Assembly (NCBI GenBank): GCA_002423245.1
Contig: DIVD01000062.1
Location: 1 to 19,737, forward strand
DNA length: 19,737 bases
Direction: 5' to 3'
Source: Rhodobacteraceae bacterium UBA6141
Lineage (GTDB): Bacteria > Pseudomonadota > Alphaproteobacteria > Rhodobacterales > Rhodobacteraceae
Numbering within the stretch: position 1 is the stretch's first letter; each line of letters begins with the position of its first letter. Position numbers and translations under genes: made by a program. Shown here piece by piece: positions 6,321 to 15,620 of the stretch. The notes under the pieces are model-generated. The model ran no database searches. It was given only the letters and a program-made list of their open reading frames with translations, and was not told where the DNA came from.

Positions 6321-6335
6321 GCACCCCCGGGGTGC
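6321..6335 (-). promoter_or_regulatory. Hairpin over the cpdB ribosome-binding site
   Basis: The 15-bp sequence GCACCCCGGGGGTGC (minus strand) is an inverted repeat, foldable as a 6-bp GC stem with a 3-nt loop. Its right arm is the GGGGGTG that serves as ribosome-binding site for the TTG start at 6316. If it forms in the mRNA, it would hide that site and hold translation low. The fold is seen; its role is inferred. Confidence 0.45.
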
Positions 6336-6434
6336 AGCCCCCTTGTCGGCGGCCTTTCGGCCGTCCGGTTCGTGATTTCGTCGCCGCGCCAGCCTGTTGC
6401 ACGGCGGGCTTGAGAGACCGTAGCCTGCCGTTCG

Positions 6435-6463
6435 GGCGGCGAAAGGCAAATTGCCATGCCGCC
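6435..6463. promoter_or_regulatory. Two-part inverted repeat in the cpdB/nudC divergent region
   Basis: GGCGGC (6435-6440) and GGCAA (6445-6449) are mirrored by TTGCC (6451-6455) and GCCGCC (6458-6463) around a central A. The 260-bp divergent region (6317-6576) must contain both promoters, but I saw no clear -35/-10 pair. The symmetric element is a candidate operator or a cruciform; nothing identifies a binding protein. The rest of the region shows no protein-like frame. Confidence 0.35.
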
Positions 6464-6576
6464 GGTCGGTTTTCGCGCGGGGGTTGTAATCCGGCCACGG
6501 CGGCTGCCGGACGCCAGCATTGCAAGGCCGCGGCAGCCGTGGCAGAGCTTGCAGCGGCAGGAGCGGGGAGAGCGGG

Positions 6577-7548
6577 ATGCAATACGACGAGCGGGATCTG
6601 GCTTTCGCGGGCGGCGGGCTGGACCGGGCCGGGCATCTGCGCGGCGACGCGGCGGCCATGGCCGCGCTGCTGGCGGACCCGGACACGCGGGTGCTGCCGT
6701 TCTGGCGGGGCAAGCCGTTGCTGGCCGATGCGGCCGGGGGCGGGCGGCGGCTCGGTCTGCTGGTGCCCGGCCACCCGGCGCTGGCAGGCGCGGGCGCGCC
6801 GATGCTGCTGGGGCTGGCGGGCGGCGCGGCGCGGCTGGCCGCCGACATCTCCGGCTGGGAGCCGGTGGGCGAGGTGGCGATGCCCGGCAGCTTCATCGAC
6901 CCGGCCGAGCAGGCGCACCCGGATCTGCCCGCCGATCACCGATTTGCCGAGTTGCGCGGCGTGATGACGGTGCTGGATCCGCTGGAGGCGGAACTGGCCG
7001 CGACGGCGCGGTCCTTGCTGGCATGGCATGGCGCGCACGGGTTCTGCTCGGCCTGCGGGGCGGCATCGGCGCCCGAAAAGGGCGGCTGGCAGCGCGGTTG
7101 CCCGGCCTGCGGGGCGGAGCATTTCCCGCGCACCGACCCGGTGGTGATCATGCTGGTCACGCGCGGCAACCGCACGCTGCTTGGCCGCAGCCCGGGCTGG
7201 CCGCCGGGGATGTATTCCTGCCTTGCCGGATTCGTGGAGCCGGGCGAGACGCTGGAGGCGGCGGTGCGGCGCGAGGTGCTGGAGGAAACCGGGGTGCAGG
7301 TGGGCGCGGTGCGCTACGTCGCCAGCCAGCCCTGGCCGTTTCCGTCGTCGCTGATGATGGGCTGCCAGGGCGCGGCCGAGACCGAGGCGCTGATGCTGGA
7401 CCCGGTGGAGATCGAGGATGCGCTCTGGCTGACGCGCGAGGAGATGGCAGAGGTGTTTGCCGGCGCGCATCCCGTGGTGCGCAGGCCGCGCCAGGGGCCG
7501 ATTGCGGGGCATCTTCTGCGCATGTGGCTTGCGGACCGTCTGATCTGA
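6577..7548 (+). CDS. nudC: NAD(+)/NADH diphosphatase (Nudix hydrolase)
   Basis: A 323-residue enzyme that splits NADH or NAD+ into NMN(H) and AMP and, in the same family, removes NAD caps from RNA. The zinc ribbon is complete (C157, C160, C175, C178, in FCSACG and GCPACG). The Nudix box GFVEPGETLEAAVRREVLEETG begins at G218, read here as two overlapping parts, GFVEPGETLE and RREVLEETG. It is followed by SQPWPFPSS at 250, the motif that distinguishes NADH pyrophosphatases from other Nudix enzymes. ATG 6577 was chosen over the longer frame from 6520 because GGGGAG lies about 9 nt before it and the extra 19 residues look random. The next gene starts 33 bp downstream and is probably co-transcribed. 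The gene is divergent from cpdB, another nucleotide-degrading enzyme. Confidence 0.95.
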   Translation: MQYDERDLAFAGGGLDRAGHLRGDAAAMAALLADPDTRVLPFWRGKPLLADAAGGGRRLGLLVPGHPALAGAGAPMLLGLAGGAARLAADISGWEPVGEVAMPGSFIDPAEQAHPDLPADHRFAELRGVMTVLDPLEAELAATARSLLAWHGAHGFCSACGAASAPEKGGWQRGCPACGAEHFPRTDPVVIMLVTRGNRTLLGRSPGWPPGMYSCLAGFVEPGETLEAAVRREVLEETGVQVGAVRYVASQPWPFPSSLMMGCQGAAETEALMLDPVEIEDALWLTREEMAEVFAGAHPVVRRPRQGPIAGHLLRMWLADRLI

Positions 7549-7581
7549 CGGCAGAAACCTTGCAGAACCGAAGGGGCAGGC

Positions 7582-8052
7582 ATGAAGTTCTCGACCAGGG
7601 AAGACATCGAGGCGCCGGCCGCTTTCGTGTTTGCCGAACTGTCCGATTTCGATGGCTTCGAGCGCGGCGCGATGCGCCGGGGCGCGCGCGTGAAGCGGCT
7701 GGACCGGCTCGCGGTGCCGGGCGCGGGCATGTCCTGGGCGCTGGAATTCCGCTGGCGCGGGCGCGATCGAAAGATGGTCACCGAGATGACCGCCCATGAC
7801 CCGCCGCAGGCGCTGGCCTTCGTGGCGGAATCGGCGGGCTTCGAGCTGGTGCTGGGGATGGGCCTTGCTGAAATGTCGCGCAGGCGCACCCGGCTGGCGG
7901 TGGAACTGGAGGTGAAGCCCCGCACGCTGGCCGCGCGGATCATGCTGCAGTCGCTGAGGCTGGGGAAGGCCAGGCTGACGCGGAGATTCGCCTCGCGGGT
8001 GCGGATGGTCGCGGAAGAGATCGAGGCGCGGCATCTGAAGCGGCTGGGGTGA
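7582..8052 (+). CDS. SRPBCC (START-like) family protein
   Basis: A 156-residue cytoplasmic protein whose opening MKFSTREDIEAPAAFVFAEL and later pattern of strands match the SRPBCC/polyketide-cyclase fold, a helix-grip barrel that binds hydrophobic ligands. The family pattern of an N-terminal strand, helices around FVFAELSDFDGFE, and a long C-terminal helix (about 120-155, rich in Arg and Leu) is present. There are no catalytic residues to name and no ligand can be inferred. GAAGGGGCAGG lies just before the ATG. It follows nudC by 33 bp on the same strand and ends at a GC hairpin repeat, so the two probably form an operon. The function is unknown; the fold call is fairly sure. Confidence 0.82.
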   Translation: MKFSTREDIEAPAAFVFAELSDFDGFERGAMRRGARVKRLDRLAVPGAGMSWALEFRWRGRDRKMVTEMTAHDPPQALAFVAESAGFELVLGMGLAEMSRRRTRLAVELEVKPRTLAARIMLQSLRLGKARLTRRFASRVRMVAEEIEARHLKRLG

Positions 8053-8058
8053 AAAGCC

Positions 8059-8140
8059 GGGGGCCGTCTGCCCCGTGGCCGAAGAAGCGGGGGGCCGTCT
8101 GCCCCCCGGGCCCCCCGAGGATATTTTTCCAGCAAGAAGG
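8059..8140. terminator. GC hairpin / GGATATTT / CCAGCAAGAA element, copy 2, with partial copy
   Basis: GGGGGCCGTCTGCCCC occurs at 8059-8074 and again at 8090-8105, each followed within a few bases by further G/C runs and GAAG-type sequence. The second copy continues GGGCCCCCCGAGGATATTTTTCC and then AGCAAGAAGG, the same ordered motif as at 1564-1610. It lies between the convergent SRPBCC gene and pheA. GCCCCCCG..GGATATTTTT gives a GC stem followed by five T on the plus strand, so it can end the nudC operon. Confidence 0.65.
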
Positions 8141-8151
8141 CCGGGGCGCGG

Positions 8152-9009
8152 TCAGCGCCGGCGCGGGTCGGCGGGATAGACGCCGAGCAGGGCCATCGAC
8201 GAGGTGAAGTAGCGCAGTTCCTCCAGCGCAAGCTGCACGTTGCGGTCGTCGGGGTGGCCTTCGATATCGGCGTAGAACTGGGTGGCGGTGAAATTGCCGT
8301 CCAACATGTAGCTTTCCAGCTTGGTCATGTTCACGCCGTTGGTGGCGAAGCCGCCCATCGCCTTGTAGAGCGCGGCCGGAATGTTGCGGACGCGGAAGAC
8401 GAAGGTGGTCATCATCGGGCCGGTGCCGCGGCGCTTCAGGTCCGGCTCGCGCGCCATCACCAGAAAGCGGGTGGTGTTGTTCTGCCTGTCCTCGATATGC
8501 CGGGCCAGCACGTCGAGCCCGTAGATCTCGCCCGCAAGCTCCGAGGCAAGCGCGGCGGTCCGGGGATCGCCCGCCTCGGCCACCTGCCGGGCAGAGCCTG
8601 CGGTATCGGCGCCGGTGATGGCTTGCAGGTTGTGTTCGCGCAGGAAGCCGCGGCACTGGCCAAGCAGCACGGTATGGCTTTGCGCGTTCTCGATCCGCGA
8701 CAGCGGGGTGCCGGGGATCGCCAGCAGGTTGATATGCACCCGCACGAAGGCTTCCTCGATGATGTGCAGGCCGCTTTCGGGCAGCAGGTGGTGGATGTCG
8801 GCGACGCGGCCATAGGTCGAGTTTTCCACCGGCAGCATCGCCAGATCGGCCTCGCCCTTGCGCACCGCCTCGATCGCGTCCTCGAAGGTGGCGCAGGGCA
8901 GCGCCTCCATGCCGGGGCGGGCCTCGCGGCAGGCCTGGTGCGAATAGGCACCCGGTTCCCCCTGAAACGCGATGCGCCCCTGGACCTGCGAGCGATGGGC
9001 GGTGGACAT
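8152..9009 (-). CDS. pheA: Prephenate dehydratase
   Basis: A 285-residue monofunctional enzyme that converts prephenate to phenylpyruvate for phenylalanine synthesis. The catalytic domain opens with RIAFQGEPGAYSHQA, contains LPVENSTYGRV and VHINLLAIPG, and ends with NNTTRFLVMA (about 177-186), whose Thr-Arg-Phe holds the catalytic Thr. The C-terminal ACT domain (about 200-280) has GFATNGVNMTKLESYM, the GALV/ESRP-type phenylalanine-binding region, so feedback inhibition by Phe is expected. There is no chorismate mutase domain. ATG 9009 is chosen because AAGGAG lies about 8 nt upstream; the frame extends to 9033 without support. It is divergent from the cytochrome c gene, an arrangement I recall from related Rhodobacteraceae. 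Confidence 0.94.
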   Translation of the reverse strand: MSTAHRSQVQGRIAFQGEPGAYSHQACREARPGMEALPCATFEDAIEAVRKGEADLAMLPVENSTYGRVADIHHLLPESGLHIIEEAFVRVHINLLAIPGTPLSRIENAQSHTVLLGQCRGFLREHNLQAITGADTAGSARQVAEAGDPRTAALASELAGEIYGLDVLARHIEDRQNNTTRFLVMAREPDLKRRGTGPMMTTFVFRVRNIPAALYKAMGGFATNGVNMTKLESYMLDGNFTATQFYADIEGHPDDRNVQLALEELRYFTSSMALLGVYPADPRRR

Positions 9010-9084
9010 CGGGCGGCTCCTTGCTTCCGGCACCCCGCGGCTTCACAGGGCCGGGAAGGGGCGTAACGCTGCGACAAGTAAACC

Positions 9085-9114
9085 TTGAAAACCGGCAAGG
9101 GAAGCGGATACATA
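9085..9114 (+). promoter_or_regulatory. Promoter of the cytochrome c gene
   Basis: TTGAAA (9085-9090) is followed after 18 bp by TACATA (9109-9114), a good match to sigma-70 elements. A start near 9121 would give a leader of about 27 nt, ending with GAGG just before the ATG at 9148. No FNR box is seen in this divergent region. Confidence 0.6.
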
Positions 9115-9147
9115 GCCCCGAGCAAACAGCCAGCACCGAGGCCCGAC

Positions 9148-9675
9148 ATGTTCGACACGATGACTCTGACCAAGGCCGGCGGCGCGCTGTGCGGTTCGCT
9201 GCTGATCCTGCTGCTGGGGAACTGGGCAGCCGAAGGGCTGTATCACACCGGCCCGTCCGGGCATGTGGCCGAGGGTGAACTGGCCCAGGCCTATGCCATC
9301 GAGGTCGCCGAGGCGGGCGGCGGCGAGGAAGCGGCCGAGGAAGGCCCCGCCTTCGCCGAGGTGTTTGCGGCGGCCGATCCTGCCGCGGGCGAGCGGGTGT
9401 TCGGCAAGTGCAAGGCCTGCCACAAGATCGACGGCACCAACGGCGTCGGCCCGCACCTGGACGGCGTGGTGGGGCGCGACATTGCCAGCGTGGAAGGCTT
9501 TGCCTATTCCGACGCGCTGTCGGGGCTGGAGGGAACCTGGACCCCCGAGACCATGGAAGCCTTCCTGGCCAACCCCAAGGGTTACGCGCCGGGCACGAAG
9601 ATGACCTTTGCCGGCCTGCCCAAGGTCGCCGACCGCGCCAACGTGATCGCCTATCTCGCAGCCGCCGGAGGCTGA
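9148..9675 (+). CDS. cycY: Membrane-anchored cytochrome c (c_y / c552 type)
   Basis: A 175-residue class I cytochrome c tethered to the periplasmic face of the inner membrane. MFDTMTLTKAGGALCGSLLI starts an uncleaved anchor (about residues 9-25); an acidic, Ala/Glu-rich linker follows (about 35-72), then the heme domain. The heme motif is C88-K-A-C91-H92, and the distal Met is M152 in GTKMTFAGL. The family (CycY in Rhodobacter, CycM in Paracoccus) carries electrons from bc1 to terminal oxidases, including cbb3, whose ccoN lies at the end of this window. ATG 9148 is chosen over 9085 because the latter overlaps the -35 box and 9148 has GAGG upstream. A strong intrinsic terminator follows. The symbol cycY or cycM depends on species. 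Confidence 0.9.
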   Translation: MFDTMTLTKAGGALCGSLLILLLGNWAAEGLYHTGPSGHVAEGELAQAYAIEVAEAGGGEEAAEEGPAFAEVFAAADPAAGERVFGKCKACHKIDGTNGVGPHLDGVVGRDIASVEGFAYSDALSGLEGTWTPETMEAFLANPKGYAPGTKMTFAGLPKVADRANVIAYLAAAGG

Positions 9676-9697
9676 TCCGGGGCTGCCGGTCCGTCCA

Positions 9698-9730
9698 GGG
9701 GCCGCCCCGGCAACGGGAGCGGCCCTTTTC
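9698..9730 (+). terminator. Intrinsic terminator of the cytochrome c gene
   Basis: GGGCCGCCCCG, a GCAA tetraloop, and CGGGAGCGGCCC form an 11-bp stem with one bulged A, followed directly by TTTTC. It begins 23 bp after the cytochrome stop codon. Confidence 0.85.
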
Positions 9731-9764
9731 ACGACCGGGCCGGCCCGCCTCACGCAATCGCAAC

Positions 9765-9794
9765 TTGAAGCCCGGACTTCCCGCGCCTTAGCCT
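9765..9794 (+). promoter_or_regulatory. Putative promoter of the yejABEF operon
   Basis: TTGAAG (9765-9770) and TAGCCT (9789-9794) are 18 bp apart, lying after the cytochrome terminator and about 48 bp before the yejA ATG. The -35 is good and the -10 is weak (TA...T kept). It is the best candidate in this 111-bp gap. Confidence 0.4.
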
Positions 9795-9841
9795 GAGAAC
9801 GCGAACGCAAGACCGCCGGAGCGGCGCAGCAGGGGGAACGC

Positions 9842-11776
9842 ATGATGGCATCGACCGGCGGGCACGGGGCGGAAGCGGGGCGGGGGGCGGAAGCGGGGCG
9901 CGCGCGCGCGCGCAGACTGCGTGCGGGCGGGATGCTGCTGCTGGGGGCCTGGGCTGCGTGGGCCGGCATGGCCGCCCTGGCAGGGGCGCAGGAGGCGGCC
10001 GGCGGCCAGACCATCGTCGCGCATGGCGTCTCGACCTTCGGCGATCTGAAGTACCCCGCCGGTTTCCCGCATCTGGACTATGTGAACCCCGATGCCCCGA
10101 AGGGTGGCGAGATCTCCGAATGGACGATGGGCGGCTTCGACAGCTTCAACCCCTACAGCATCAAGGGCCGCGCCGCCGCGCTGTCCTCGATCATGCACGA
10201 ATCCCTGCTGGTCGGCACCGCGGACGAGATCGGCGCCGCCTATTGCCTGCTGTGCGAGACGCTGGAATACCCCGAGGATCGCAGCTGGGTGATCTTTACC
10301 CTCCGCCCGGAGGCGAAATTCTCGGATGGCACCCCGGTGACGGCCGAGGATGTGCGCTTTTCGCACGAGATCATGCTGACGCAGGGGCTCACCTCGTTTC
10401 GCGCCGTGATCGGCCAGATGATCGACAGCGTCGAGGTGCTGGACGACAGGCGCATCCGCTTCACCTTCAAGGACGGCTACCCCCGGCGCGACCTGCTGCA
10501 GGCGGCGGGCGGGCTGCCGGTCCTGTCGAAGGCGGATTTCGAATCGAAGGGCCGCAACCTGACCGAAAGCAGCATGGAGCCGTTCCTAGGCTCCGGCCCC
10601 TATGTGTTCGACAGCATGGATGTCGGGCGCCGGGTGGTGTGGAAGCGCAACCCCGACTATTGGGGCGCAAACCTGCCGATCAACATCGGCCGCAACAATT
10701 TCGACCGGATCCGCATCGAGTATTTCGGCGACTATCAGGCCGCGTTCGAGGGGTTCAAGGCCGGCGCCTATACCTTCCGCAACGAGGCGTCCTCGCTGAT
10801 CTGGGCCACGGGCTACGACTTCCCGGCGCTGGAAAAGGGCTGGATCGTCAAGCGGGAACTGAAGGATGGCAGCATCGCCTCGGGCCAGGCCTTCGTGATG
10901 AACCTGCGGCGCGAGAAGTTCGCCGATCCGCGCGTGCGCGAGGCGATCGGGCTGATGTTCAACTTCGAATGGTCGAACGACTCGCTGTTCTACGGTCTTT
11001 ACGAGCGGGTCGAGAGCTTCTGGGAGAACAGCGAGCTGGAGGCGACGGGCACCCCCTCGCCCGAGGAACTGGCGCTGCTGGAGCCGCTGGCGGATGACCT
11101 GCCGGCCGGCGTGCTGACGGATGAGGCGGTGAGGCCGCCGACCTCGGGCCCGGCGCAACTCGACCGGCGCAACCTGCGCCGGGCGGCGGCGCTGCTCGAC
11201 GAGGCGGGCTGGCCCGCGGGCAACGACGGGATGCGACGCAACGCCGCGGGCGAAGTGCTGCGGGTGGAGTTCCTGAACGACAGCCAGACCTTTGACCGGG
11301 TGATCAACCCCTATGTGGAAAACCTGCGCCGGCTGGGGATCGACGCCGTTCACACCCGGGTGGACGATGCGCAGATGACCAACCGCGAGCGCAGCCACGA
11401 CTTCGACATCATCACCGGCCAGTTGGGGCAGGACCATATTCCGGGCGCCGGGTTGCAGCAGTATTTCGGCTCGGGCTCCACCGACGACGTGTTCAATGCG
11501 ATGGGCCTGCAATCGCCCGCCGTGGACAGCCTGATCGCCACCGTCCTGTCCGCCGATACCCGCGAGGAGATGACCGTCGCCGTGAGGGCGCTGGACCGGG
11601 TGCTGCGCGCGATCCGCTTCTGGGTGCCGCAATGGTACAAGGCCACCCACACCGTCGCCTATTTCGACATGTACGAGCATCCCGATCCGCTGCCGCCCTA
11701 CGCGCTGGGCGAGACGGACTTCTGGTGGTACAACGCCGAAAAGGCCGAAAGCCTGAGGGCGGCGGGCGCCTTCTGA
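9842..11776 (+). CDS. yejA: Peptide/microcin C-type ABC transporter, binding protein
   Basis: A 644-residue periplasmic solute-binding protein (SBP_bac_5 family) that delivers oligopeptides to the YejBEF channel. It opens with an unusually long n-region (29 residues, Gly/Ala/Arg rich with a GAEAGR repeat), a hydrophobic core from 31 and a probable cleavage after residue 49 (LAGA-QEAAGG). HGVSTFGDLKYPAGFPHLDY and VNPDAPKGGEI are typical of YejA, as are GTPVTAEDVRFS and the late WVPQWYKATHTVAYFDMYEHP. GGGGGAA stands just before the ATG; a second ATG follows at once. It is followed by yejB, yejE and yejF with tight spacing. In relatives the system takes up peptides, microcin C or host-derived peptides; the actual ligand here is unknown. 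Confidence 0.94.
   Translation: MMASTGGHGAEAGRGAEAGRARARRLRAGGMLLLGAWAAWAGMAALAGAQEAAGGQTIVAHGVSTFGDLKYPAGFPHLDYVNPDAPKGGEISEWTMGGFDSFNPYSIKGRAAALSSIMHESLLVGTADEIGAAYCLLCETLEYPEDRSWVIFTLRPEAKFSDGTPVTAEDVRFSHEIMLTQGLTSFRAVIGQMIDSVEVLDDRRIRFTFKDGYPRRDLLQAAGGLPVLSKADFESKGRNLTESSMEPFLGSGPYVFDSMDVGRRVVWKRNPDYWGANLPINIGRNNFDRIRIEYFGDYQAAFEGFKAGAYTFRNEASSLIWATGYDFPALEKGWIVKRELKDGSIASGQAFVMNLRREKFADPRVREAIGLMFNFEWSNDSLFYGLYERVESFWENSELEATGTPSPEELALLEPLADDLPAGVLTDEAVRPPTSGPAQLDRRNLRRAAALLDEAGWPAGNDGMRRNAAGEVLRVEFLNDSQTFDRVINPYVENLRRLGIDAVHTRVDDAQMTNRERSHDFDIITGQLGQDHIPGAGLQQYFGSGSTDDVFNAMGLQSPAVDSLIATVLSADTREEMTVAVRALDRVLRAIRFWVPQWYKATHTVAYFDMYEHPDPLPPYALGETDFWWYNAEKAESLRAAGAF
9867..9913 (+). repeat. 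16-bp direct repeat (period 18) and CG dinucleotide tract in yejA
   Basis: GGGCGGAAGCGGGGCG occurs at 9867-9882 and 9885-9900, encoding GAEAGR twice, and runs directly into seven CG dinucleotides (9899-9912). The tract lies in the signal-peptide n-region. The period of 18 keeps the frame, but a change of one CG unit would shift it. Confidence 0.9.
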
Positions 11777-11803
11777 CGGCCTATCGAGGGGCAGGTTCAC
11801 CAC

Positions 11804-12886
11804 ATGGGCGCCTATATCCTGCGGCGGTTGCTGCTGATGGTCCCAACGCTGATCGGGATCATGGTCATCAACTTCGCGCTGACCCAGTTCGTGCCCGGCG
11901 GCCCGGTCGAGCAGGTCCTTGCCCGGATCGAGGGCGAGGGCGACGTGTTCCGCAACATCTCGGGCGGGGGCGATGCCGGGCAGGTGCAATCGGTGGGCGA
12001 TGCCCGCTATGCCGGCGCGCGCGGCCTGCCGCCCGAATTCATCGCAGAACTGGAAAGGCAGTTCGGCTTCGACAAGCCGCCGCTGGAACGGTTCCTGACG
12101 ATGATGGCCGGCTACCTGCGCTTCGACTTCGGCGAAAGCTATTTCCGGTCCATCTCGGTGGTGGAGCTGGTGCTCGAGAAGATGCCGGTCTCGATCACGC
12201 TTGGCCTGTGGTCCACGCTGATCGCCTACATGATCTCCATCCCGCTTGGCATCCGCAAGGCGGTGCGCGACGGCACGCCCTTCGACACCTGGACCTCGGG
12301 GGCGATCATCGTGGCCTATGCGATCCCCGGCTTCCTGTTCGCGGTGCTGCTGATCGTGCTGTTCGCGGGGGGCAGCTACTGGCGCATCTTCCCGCTGCGG
12401 GGGCTGACCTCGGACAATTTCGAGGATCTGACGCTGATCGGCAAGGCGCTGGACTACCTGTGGCATATCGCGCTGCCGGTGCTGTCCACCACCATCGCCA
12501 GCTTTGCGACGCTGACGCTGCTGACCAAGAACAGCTTTCTTGACGAGATCAACAAGCAGTACGTGATGACCGCCCGCGCCAAGGGGCTGACCGAACGCCA
12601 GGTGCTGTATGGCCATGTCTTCCGCAACGCGATGCTGATCGTGATCGCCGGGTTTCCGGGCCTGTTTCTTGGCGTGTTCTTCGGATCCTCGCTGCTGATC
12701 GAGACGATCTTCTCGCTCGACGGGCTGGGCCGGCTGGGATACGAGGCGGCGGTGGCGCGGGACTACCCGGTGGTCTTCGGCACGCTGTACGTCTTTGGCC
12801 TTGTCGGGCTGCTGGTCGGCATCCTGTCGGACCTGATGTATGTGTTCGTCGATCCGCGCATCGACTTCGAGCGGCGAGCCGGCTGA
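11804..12886 (+). CDS. yejB: Peptide/microcin C-type ABC transporter, permease
   Basis: A 360-residue inner-membrane channel subunit. It opens with the DppB-like MGAYILRRLLLMVPTLIGIM, a first membrane helix, then a long periplasmic segment (about 40-130). The BPD_transp_1 domain follows, with the EAA coupling loop QYVMTARAKGLTERQVLYGH around residues 250-270 and NAMLIVIAGFPGLFLGVFFG after it. A periplasmic insert with GEGDVFRNISGGGDAG is typical of YejB as opposed to ordinary DppB. It begins 27 bp after yejA with GAGGGGCAGG upstream, and its TGA overlaps the yejE ATG by one base (TGATG). Confidence 0.94.
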   Translation: MGAYILRRLLLMVPTLIGIMVINFALTQFVPGGPVEQVLARIEGEGDVFRNISGGGDAGQVQSVGDARYAGARGLPPEFIAELERQFGFDKPPLERFLTMMAGYLRFDFGESYFRSISVVELVLEKMPVSITLGLWSTLIAYMISIPLGIRKAVRDGTPFDTWTSGAIIVAYAIPGFLFAVLLIVLFAGGSYWRIFPLRGLTSDNFEDLTLIGKALDYLWHIALPVLSTTIASFATLTLLTKNSFLDEINKQYVMTARAKGLTERQVLYGHVFRNAMLIVIAGFPGLFLGVFFGSSLLIETIFSLDGLGRLGYEAAVARDYPVVFGTLYVFGLVGLLVGILSDLMYVFVDPRIDFERRAG

Positions 12887-13985
12887 TGGCGCTCTCGCCG
12901 CTGAACGCCCGGCGCTGGCGCAACTTCAAGGCCAACCGCCGTTCCTACTGGTCGCTGTGGATCTTCCTGGTGCTGTTCGGCCTGTCGCTGGTGGCCGAAC
13001 TGATCGCCAACGACAAGCCGATCGTGGTGCGTTACCGGGGCGAGACCTATTTCCCGATCTATCGCTTCTACCCCGAAACGGCCTTCGGCGGCGATTTCCG
13101 CACCGAGGCGATCTATACCGACCCGGGCGTGCAATGCCTGATCAGGACCGGCGGGCTGACAGAGTGCTGGGACGACCCGGAGGCGACGCTGCAGGACGCC
13201 GCCGATGGCGAGGTGGCGGGGCAGGCGGTGGAGCCGGGCTGGATGCTCTGGCCGGTCGTGCCCTACAGCTACAACACCATCAACAACGTCGGCAACGCGC
13301 CCTCGCCACCGGATGCCGATCACTGGCTCGGAACGGACGACACCGCGCGCGACGTGCTGGCGCGGGTGATCTACGGCTTCCGCCTGTCGATCCTGTTCAC
13401 GCTGATCGTCACCGGCGCCTCGGCGGTGATCGGCATCGCGGCGGGGGCGGTGCAGGGCTATTTCGGCGGCTGGCTGGACCTGATCTTCCAGCGCGTGCTG
13501 GAGATCTGGAGCTCGACCCCCTCGCTTTACGTGATCATCATCCTGTTCGCGATCCTGGGCCGCAGCTTCGGGCTGCTGGTCTTCGTGTCGATCCTGTTCG
13601 GCTGGCCGGCGCTGGTCGGCGTGGTGCGGGCCGAGTTCCTGCGGGCGCGCAACTTCGAATATGTCCGCGCGGCGCGGGCGCTCGGGGTGCGCGACCGCAC
13701 CATCATGTTCCGCCATATCCTGCCCAATGCGATGGTGGCGACGCTGACCATGCTGCCCTTCCTCGTGACCGCCAATATCGGCGGGCTGGCGGCGTTGGAC
13801 TTCCTTGGCTATGGGCTGCCGGCCTCCCTGCCCTCCCTCGGCGAGCTGTCCTTGCAGGCCAAGTCCAACCTGCACGCGCCCTGGCTGGGCTTTTCGGCCT
13901 TCTTCACCTTCGCGATCATGCTGTCGCTGCTGGTGTTCATCTTCGAGGGCGTGCGCGACGCCTTCGACCCGCGAAAGACCTTTGC

Positions 13986-13989
<4 letters not shown>
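12886..13989 (+). CDS. yejE: Peptide/microcin C-type ABC transporter, permease
   Basis: A 367-residue partner of YejB. SPLNARRWRNFKANRRSYWS, a charged cytoplasmic start, is followed by the first membrane helix (about 24-44) and a periplasmic segment (about 45-160) containing PIVVRYRGETYFPIYRFYPE, TAFGGDFRTEAIYTDP and HWLGTDDTARDVLARVIYG, all typical of YejE. The BPD_transp_1 domain with the EAA loop EYVRAARALGVRDRTIMFRH lies around 258-278, followed by NAMVATLTMLPFLVTANIGG. The start overlaps the yejB stop, and its stop overlaps the yejF start (ATGA), so translation of the set is coupled. Confidence 0.94.
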
Positions 13990-15582
<1,593 letters not shown>

Positions 15583-15596
<14 letters not shown>

Positions 15597-15612
15597 CGCC
15601 GCCGAAGTCTGA
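15583..15612. repeat. Short duplication of the yejF 3' end
   Basis: CCGCCGAAGTCTGA occurs at 15583-15596, ending in the yejF stop, and again at 15599-15612, a period of 16 bp. It fills most of the 24-bp gap between the convergent yejF and hemN stops, leaving no space for a separate terminator. Confidence 0.9.
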
Positions 15613-15620
15613 GCCGCGGT

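Noticed and set aside
3620..6964. 1114-codon plus-strand frame across the binding protein, cpdB and part of nudC
   Set aside because: It is antisense to two real genes and out of frame with the third; its length only reflects high GC content.
7940..9763. 607-codon minus-strand frame over SRPBCC, pheA and the cytochrome
   Set aside because: It is in a different frame from pheA and antisense to the plus-strand genes; low-complexity composition and no domain.
12540..12552. TTGACGAGATCAA inside yejB, resembling an FNR box
   Set aside because: The half-sites are separated by 3 bp where FNR needs 4, and it lies within a coding region with no promoter.
10586..12616. 676-codon minus-strand frame across yejA and yejB
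   Set aside because: It is antisense to intact transporter genes; composition rich in His, Gln and Arg is that of a shadow frame.
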